A DNA stretch of 64,000 nucleotides from DASQFI01 sp035633215 (GTDB taxonomy: Bacteria; Acidobacteriota; Vicinamibacteria; Vicinamibacterales; SCN-69-37), in contig DASQFI010000068.1 of NCBI GenBank assembly GCA_035633215.1, forward strand, positions 17,697 through 81,696. Reading direction: 5' to 3'. The position numbers and the translations under genes are program-made. The first letter of the stretch is position 1. Every line of letters starts with the position of its first letter. Under the pieces are notes generated by a model. That model was not told the DNA's origin. It searched no databases and saw nothing but the letters and a program-made list of their open reading frames with translations. Positions 59,886 to 64,000 of the stretch are shown one piece after another.

Positions 59886-59907
59886 AGGCGGGTACAATTG
59901 ATGCCGC

Positions 59908-60666
59908 ATGCGAAGAATTCTGGTGACCAATGACGACGGCCATTTCTCGCCCGGCATTCAGGTGCTCGCCGACGCACTTCGGCGGCTGGGCGAGGTCACG
60001 ATCGTCGCGCCGGCGAGCGAGGCGAGCGCCGTCGGCCACGCCCTGACATTGCGGCGTCCGCTGCGGCTCGATCGCGTCGGCGATCGCATCTACTCCGTGG
60101 ACGGCACGCCGACCGACTGCGTCAACATCGGCATCGACGAAGTGCTCGACGGGAAACCTGACATCGTCGTCTCCGGCATCAACAAAGGGCTCAACATCGG
60201 CGACGACGTCACGTATTCGGGAACAGTCGCGGGTGCGCTCGAAGGCGCGCTGCTCGGTTATCAGGCGATGGCGATCTCGCTGCAATCGACGAGAGGGGAG
60301 TGGGACTTCGGTCCGGCGGCGTCGATCGCGGCTGAACTCGCCGCGACGCTTCTCGAGCGGCCGCTGCCGAATCGGACGTTCCTCAACATCAACGTCCCGC
60401 AGGGCCCGATCCGCGGCATTCGCGTCACGGTGCAGGCCAAGCGCAATCACATCACGAAGGTCGATCGGCGGCTCGATCCACGCGAGCGCCCGTACTTCTG
60501 GATCGAGGAGGCGCAGGACGACTGGGAGCCGGATCCGCGCTCGGATCATCAGGCGATTCGAGAGAAGCAGGTTTCAGTCACGCCGCTGCAGCCGGATCTG
60601 ACGGCGCACGACGCAATCGAGATGCTCGAGGCGCTCACGCAGGGGATGGGAGCGGGGAAGAGATAA
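59908..60666 (+). CDS. surE: 5'/3'-nucleotidase SurE
   Basis: 252 residues. The N-terminal metal site RILVTNDDGHFSPGIQVLAD contains the paired Asp (8-9) and the following Ser. VVAPASEASAVGHALTLRRP is represented here as TIVAPASEASAVGH, and YSVDGTPTDCVNIG and VSGINKGLNIGDDVTYSGTV complete the family pattern. SurE hydrolyses nucleoside monophosphates and short polyphosphates. Standard length (about 250). A TACAAT hexamer at 59893 could be a -10 element. Next downstream is tRNA-Pro. Confidence 0.96.
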   Translation: MRRILVTNDDGHFSPGIQVLADALRRLGEVTIVAPASEASAVGHALTLRRPLRLDRVGDRIYSVDGTPTDCVNIGIDEVLDGKPDIVVSGINKGLNIGDDVTYSGTVAGALEGALLGYQAMAISLQSTRGEWDFGPAASIAAELAATLLERPLPNRTFLNINVPQGPIRGIRVTVQAKRNHITKVDRRLDPRERPYFWIEEAQDDWEPDPRSDHQAIREKQVSVTPLQPDLTAHDAIEMLEALTQGMGAGKR

Positions 60667-60702
60667 AGACTTTCCCCCCTCGGGGTAAGATAGGTGGGTT
60701 GT

Positions 60703-60779
60703 CGGGGCGTGGCTCAGCCTGGTAGAGCACTCGGTTCGGGACCGAGGGGTCGAAGGTTCAAATCCTTTCGCCCCGACCA
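60703..60779 (+). tRNA. tRNA-Pro (anticodon CGG)
   Basis: 77 nt with encoded CCA. The acceptor arms CGGGGCG (60703-60709) and CGCCCCG (60769-60775) pair fully. The anticodon stem CTCGG/CCGAG encloses the loop TTCGGGA, giving anticodon CGG with G37. The GGTTCAAATCC T-arm and a D-arm starting GGCTCAGC are normal. Confidence 0.96.
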
Positions 60780-60791
60780 TTAAACATTCAC

Positions 60792-60819
60792 AGGCCGGTC
60801 AGATGTGGCCGGCCTTTTT
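60792..60819 (+). terminator. rho-independent terminator after tRNA-Pro
   Basis: AGGCCGG (60792-60798) pairs with CCGGCCT (60809-60815) across a 10-nt loop and is followed by a T-run to 60819. Confidence 0.85.
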
Positions 60820-60843
60820 ACTGTACCCGCGACACCGTCTTTG

Positions 60844-61143
60844 TTATCTCAACTCTCCGACCTGACGATTCTCTGCCGCCGCTTCCAGCCGCTCACGCGC
60901 CCGTTTGGACCAGCGGGCGAGTCCAAAGAGGACGGCACCAGCGACCCCACAACCTACGGCAACGCGCGGAGGCGACAATTTCAGGATGGTTCCGCCGCTG
61001 GGCGGTCGCGCGTGCGTTCGCCGCTCCGGAGCCGGCACCCATCGGCTGAGGTAGGCGAAAATCTCCGACGCGCACACGGGACACTGCTGTGAATCGTGGA
61101 TTTCTTCGCAGTCAAGGCATAGCCGCCCCACTCTGAGTTGCAT
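60844..61143 (-). CDS. small zinc-ribbon membrane protein
   Basis: 99 residues. The N-terminal CLDCEE and CPVCASE give a C-x2-C ... C-x2-C zinc ribbon (Cys 9, 12, 21, 24). A Pro/Arg-rich linker and one membrane helix (about 62-78, VAVGCGVAGAVLFGLA) follow. Function is unknown. It lies convergent to the tRNA unit. Confidence 0.72.
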   Translation of the reverse strand: MQLRVGRLCLDCEEIHDSQQCPVCASEIFAYLSRWVPAPERRTHARPPSGGTILKLSPPRVAVGCGVAGAVLFGLARWSKRARERLEAAAENRQVGELR

Positions 61144-61301
61144 ACGTCACCCTCAAATCCTGCCTGAACTCTTGTCCTGACGCCTCCTTCCCTTTGCAAT
61201 CCCGCTGCCCGAAAATGGCATCGCGCTTGCTCATAGACTCGTAGAGGCAGCATCGCTCGTCCCCCAGTCTGGCGGGACGGCAAATACCCCACCCCAATGG
61301 A

Positions 61302-61324
61302 CGGGAGGCATAATTGGCCTCCCG
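61302..61324 (+). other. 8-bp hairpin in the gap before the hydrolase gene
   Basis: CGGGAGGC and GCCTCCCG enclose a 7-nt loop (ATAATTG). No T-run follows. It lies in the 254-bp divergent gap 61144-61397, where nothing else was recognised apart from a TAGAAT hexamer at 61384. Confidence 0.4.
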
Positions 61325-61397
61325 GCACACCTCTTTGTCGCACCTTGCGCGACCGTCCGGGAAGAGTGCGGAGTGCGGGGCCATAGAATGTCCCCCT

Positions 61398-62051
61398 ATG
61401 CAGCTGGTATTCGAGCAGATCGGCACCGGAGGCGATCGGAACTTCGGGTACGTGCTGGGCGATCGGCAGGCGAGACAGGCCGTCCTGATCGATCCCTCCT
61501 ACGCACCAGAAGTCCTGGTTCAGCGCGCGCAGGACCAGGATCTGCGGGTCTCGCACATCATCAACACCCACGGACATCCGGACCACATCAACGGTAACGA
61601 GCAGGCGGTGGCGCTGACGCATGCGCCCGTGGCGGCGCATCCGGACGTGCCGACGCGGGTCGACGTGCGCCTCTCGGGCGGCGACTCGCTGACCGTGGGC
61701 GCGCTCGAACTGCGATTCTTCCACACGCCCGGACATGCCGCCGATCACCTGGTCATCTTCGAGCCGTCCTATCGGCTGCTGATCACGGGCGATCTGTTGT
61801 TCGTTGGCAAGGTGGGCGGCACGCGCAGCGACGAGGACGCCCGCACCGAGTGGGACAGCCTGCAGCGAGTGCTCGACGCTGTTCCCGATGACACGACTGT
61901 CTGGCCGGGCCACGACTACGGCATCCGTCCAAGTTCCACGATCGCCATCGAGAAGAAGACGAACCCCTTCCTTCTCTGCGACGATGTCGACGCTTTCATT
62001 CACCTAAAAGCCGAGTGGGCCGCAGTGAAGCAGCGTTACGGGCTGAAGTAG
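61398..62051 (+). CDS. metallo-beta-lactamase-fold hydrolase (glyoxalase II-like)
   Basis: 217 residues from ATG 61398. The metal motif INTHGHPDHINGN (T-H-x-H-x-D-H) is complete, followed by HTPGHAADHLVIF, GDLLFVGKVGGT and WPGHDYG, supplying the remaining metal ligands. The arrangement is close to glyoxalase II or persulfide dioxygenase-type hydrolases. The longer upstream frame is low-complexity and rejected. Substrate unproven. Confidence 0.93.
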   Translation: MQLVFEQIGTGGDRNFGYVLGDRQARQAVLIDPSYAPEVLVQRAQDQDLRVSHIINTHGHPDHINGNEQAVALTHAPVAAHPDVPTRVDVRLSGGDSLTVGALELRFFHTPGHAADHLVIFEPSYRLLITGDLLFVGKVGGTRSDEDARTEWDSLQRVLDAVPDDTTVWPGHDYGIRPSSTIAIEKKTNPFLLCDDVDAFIHLKAEWAAVKQRYGLK

Positions 62052-62095
62052 ACGACCGGTGATGTCGCGACGGCGCTGACCGCTCGGGGGCTGCG

Positions 62096-63040
62096 TTACG
62101 GCTGCGCCGATGCCGTCCGCGGCGCGGCCGCCTTGATCACACCGTTCTTCGTCAGGAACGCCTCGATCGCCGTCCAGGCGCGCAGCACGTGCTCGCGGAG
62201 GAAGTTGCCGTGCCGCCCGCCGGGTACCGTGACGAGCTCCACCGGCACGCCGGCTTTCCTCAGCGCGTCGGTCCCGCGCACCGCCTGCTCGTACGGCACG
62301 GTCGGGTCGGCATCTCCATGCACCACGATGGTCGGCGGCAGGCCTGCGCGAATGTAGGCGATCGGCGACACGAGCTTGGCCACGTCCATGCGATTGGTCT
62401 GCGGGCCGATCCAGCTGATCGCGTAGTCGCGTGCGGGATCGTCAACGAGCGTGGTGTAGTCGAACACGCCGAACCAACTGACGATGGCCGCGACCTTGAG
62501 CGGTTCGCGCGAGGGGCAGCGCCGGTCGAGCCCCGCCGATTCAGGCAGCATCCCGGCGAGATAGGCGAGGTGCCCGCCCGCCGACTGGCCGGAGAGGACG
62601 ATGCGATCCGGGTCGACGTTGTACTGCTTGGCGTTGTCCATCACCCAACGCAGCGCGCACCGGGCGTCCGCGACCGCGGCCGGCGCCAGCGCCACGCCGC
62701 TCGATCGATACTCGACGTTGACGGCGTTCCATCCCATCTGCACCCATGGAATGGCGTTCAGGGCAAAGGCTTCCTTGGTGGATGCGGCCCGGTATCCGCC
62801 GCCATGAAACAGCAGGACCGTCGGCAGCGGGCCGGAAGCGCCGCGGGGGCGGTAGACATCGAGTTTCAGGTCCACGCCGCTGGCCGTCAGGTACGTGATG
62901 TTTGGCGTCACCTGGCTGCCCGTCGAGATGTACGCGGCAAAGGCAGCGGCGTCTTCCACCGGGCGCTGTGACAGGGCAACCGAAGGCGCCAGGATCAACA
63001 GCGCAGCGCCTGCGAGCGCGGGTACGAGGGATCTCGCCAT
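62096..63040 (-). CDS. secreted alpha/beta-hydrolase (esterase/lipase)
   Basis: 314 residues from ATG 63040, selected by the strong AAGGAGGAG upstream. Signal peptide (LVPALAGAALLILAPSVALS) then the carboxylesterase-like fold: oxyanion motif FHGGGYRAAS, nucleophile elbow LSGQSAGGHLAYLAG (Ser), acid VVHGDADPTVPYEQ (Asp) and catalytic His in PGGRHGNF. It is a periplasmic or secreted carboxylic-ester hydrolase of unknown substrate. The Cys pairs near 151 and 198 may form a disulfide. Confidence 0.92.
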   Translation of the reverse strand: MARSLVPALAGAALLILAPSVALSQRPVEDAAAFAAYISTGSQVTPNITYLTASGVDLKLDVYRPRGASGPLPTVLLFHGGGYRAASTKEAFALNAIPWVQMGWNAVNVEYRSSGVALAPAAVADARCALRWVMDNAKQYNVDPDRIVLSGQSAGGHLAYLAGMLPESAGLDRRCPSREPLKVAAIVSWFGVFDYTTLVDDPARDYAISWIGPQTNRMDVAKLVSPIAYIRAGLPPTIVVHGDADPTVPYEQAVRGTDALRKAGVPVELVTVPGGRHGNFLREHVLRAWTAIEAFLTKNGVIKAAAPRTASAQP

Positions 63041-63145
63041 GGGAACTCCTCCTTGTCGGAACGTCAACGCGCAGGAACTATCGGTCAAGGTGCGCACCCG
63101 CGTCAACTCCAGGGTATGCTGTCACGCGTTGCGTAGAGGCCGCCC

Positions 63146-63799
63146 ATGAGAAAATATCTGACGGAATTCGTTGGCACCTTCTTCCTGGTGCTCACCATCG
63201 GGAGCGTCGTCATGGCGCCCAATGACGCGGGCGCGATGGCGCCGCTGGCGATCGGCGCCGTCCTGATGGCGATGATCTTCGCCGGCGGCCATGTGTCGGG
63301 CGCCCACTACAACCCGGCGGTGACAGTGGCGGTGTTCCTCCGGGGCAAGTGCGGAGCGTCCGATGTGCCCGGCTACCTCGTGGCGCAGTTCGCTGCTGCC
63401 GCCGCGGCCGCCTTCACGGTGGCGTTCCTCAAGGGCAATCCCCTCGTCGCCCCGATGCAGATCGACCTGACGCGCGCACTCGTCGCGGAGTTCCTGTACA
63501 CGTTTGCGCTCTGTTCCGTGGTGCTCAACGTCGCGACGTGCCGGGGCACGAGTGGCAACTCGTTCTATGGCCTGGCGATCGGGTTTACGGTGCTGGCCGG
63601 CGCCTATTCCGTGGGCGCGGTGTCGGGCGGCGCCTTCAATCCCGCCGTGGCGTTCGGCGCGACGTTGATGGGACTCTTCAGCCCCGCGAACATCTGGGTG
63701 TACCTGGTGGCCAACTTCGCGGCGGCGGCAGCCGCCGCCGCGTTCTTCAAGCTGATCGACGCGGAAGGTCCGGAGCCGACGCCTCAGCGAGGCGCCTGA
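63146..63799 (+). CDS. aquaporin (MIP family)
   Basis: 217 residues with six membrane helices and two half-helices carrying NPA: GAHYNPAVTVAVFLRG and SGGAFNPAVAFGATLMG. The selectivity-filter Arg that normally follows the second NPA is replaced (NPAVAFG), which suggests a variant pore. It conducts water and possibly small solutes. Its 3' end overlaps the convergent DinB-like gene by 16 nt. Confidence 0.93.
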   Translation: MRKYLTEFVGTFFLVLTIGSVVMAPNDAGAMAPLAIGAVLMAMIFAGGHVSGAHYNPAVTVAVFLRGKCGASDVPGYLVAQFAAAAAAAFTVAFLKGNPLVAPMQIDLTRALVAEFLYTFALCSVVLNVATCRGTSGNSFYGLAIGFTVLAGAYSVGAVSGGAFNPAVAFGATLMGLFSPANIWVYLVANFAAAAAAAAFFKLIDAEGPEPTPQRGA

Positions 63800-64000
63800 G
63801 CCGTCGCCGCCCGCTGGGCCATCCGTTCCTGCATCTGGCGGGTGAGGTGCGGCACCAGGCCGATCATCCGCTGGAGCAGCATCAACTGCCCGCGATGGTG
63901 CATCTCGTGTTCCTTGGTTGACAACAGCATCTCGAAGCGCGTCTTGGTCGCCGGCTCCACACCGGGTGGCATGATCACCTGTTCGCCCAGGAAGGAATCG
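63784..64000 (-). CDS. DinB-family protein (partial, 5' end outside window)
   Basis: The last ~71 residues of a protein whose frame is open to the window edge. TKEHEMHHRGQLMLLQRMIG holds the metal-binding His pair of the DinB/YfiT four-helix bundle. These are thiol- or metal-dependent enzymes often induced by stress. A GTG at 63978 could serve as a start, but the fold would be too short, so the gene is taken as partial. Confidence 0.82.
   Translation of the reverse strand, partial: DSFLGEQVIMPPGVEPATKTRFEMLLSTKEHEMHHRGQLMLLQRMIGLVPHLTRQMQERMAQRAATAQAPR

Overview
The window is GC-rich chromosomal DNA from a Gram-negative bacterium: it encodes an outer-membrane polysaccharide exporter, a beta-barrel protein, a Wzc-type tyrosine kinase and a lipoprotein candidate. 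The gene mix and base composition suggest an Acidobacteriota (Vicinamibacteria-like) genome, but this is inference; no 16S rRNA or other strong taxonomic marker is present.

Layout. 1-10166: two membrane GT-C glycosyltransferases (the first cut by the window edge), a proteostasis block (FtsH, ClpB, CbpA/DnaJ-like), a tandem universal stress protein and a TerC-family membrane protein. 10182-50048: a roughly 39 kb exopolysaccharide locus, all on the plus strand. It opens with a sigma-54 type promoter and a NusG/RfaH-like factor. A calcium-motif lipoprotein candidate and an NtrC-family regulator follow; the regulator has lost its ATPase, GAFTGA and phosphorylation residues. Next come export genes (beta-barrel, Wza-like, Wzc-like, Wzm/Wzt ABC transporter), then a long, mostly translationally coupled run of ten glycosyltransferases, sugar-modifying enzymes, a Wzy-like polymerase, an initiating phosphoglycosyltransferase, a geranylgeranyl-reductase-like flavoenzyme, a nucleotidyltransferase and an O-antigen-ligase-like protein. 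A second sigma-54 type promoter (47190) serves a small secreted/membrane protein gene, followed by an MsbA-like ABC exporter and a PilZ protein.

50215-51480 is another GT-C protein. It converges on a minus-strand RiPP operon (55946 down to 51434) of lasso-peptide type: PqqD-like leader-binding protein, asparagine-synthetase-like cyclase, a 58-residue candidate precursor, an HPr-kinase-like protein, a B2-type cysteine protease and a methyltransferase. 56118-64000 is general metabolism: sodium-solute symporter, P1-family peptidase, HGSNAT-like acyltransferase, SurE, tRNA-Pro, zinc-ribbon protein, metallo-beta-lactamase-fold hydrolase, secreted esterase, aquaporin and a partial DinB protein.

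Intergenic DNA is unusually structured. Three copies of a ~103-105 bp element with 17-bp inverted ends lie at TA/CTAG sites (IS630-type MITE candidates). Six long inverted repeats sit between genes; five are built from short tandem words (4/8-, 7-, 8- or 9-nt period) whose sequence differs at each locus. Several of these overlap the start or stop codons of neighbouring genes.
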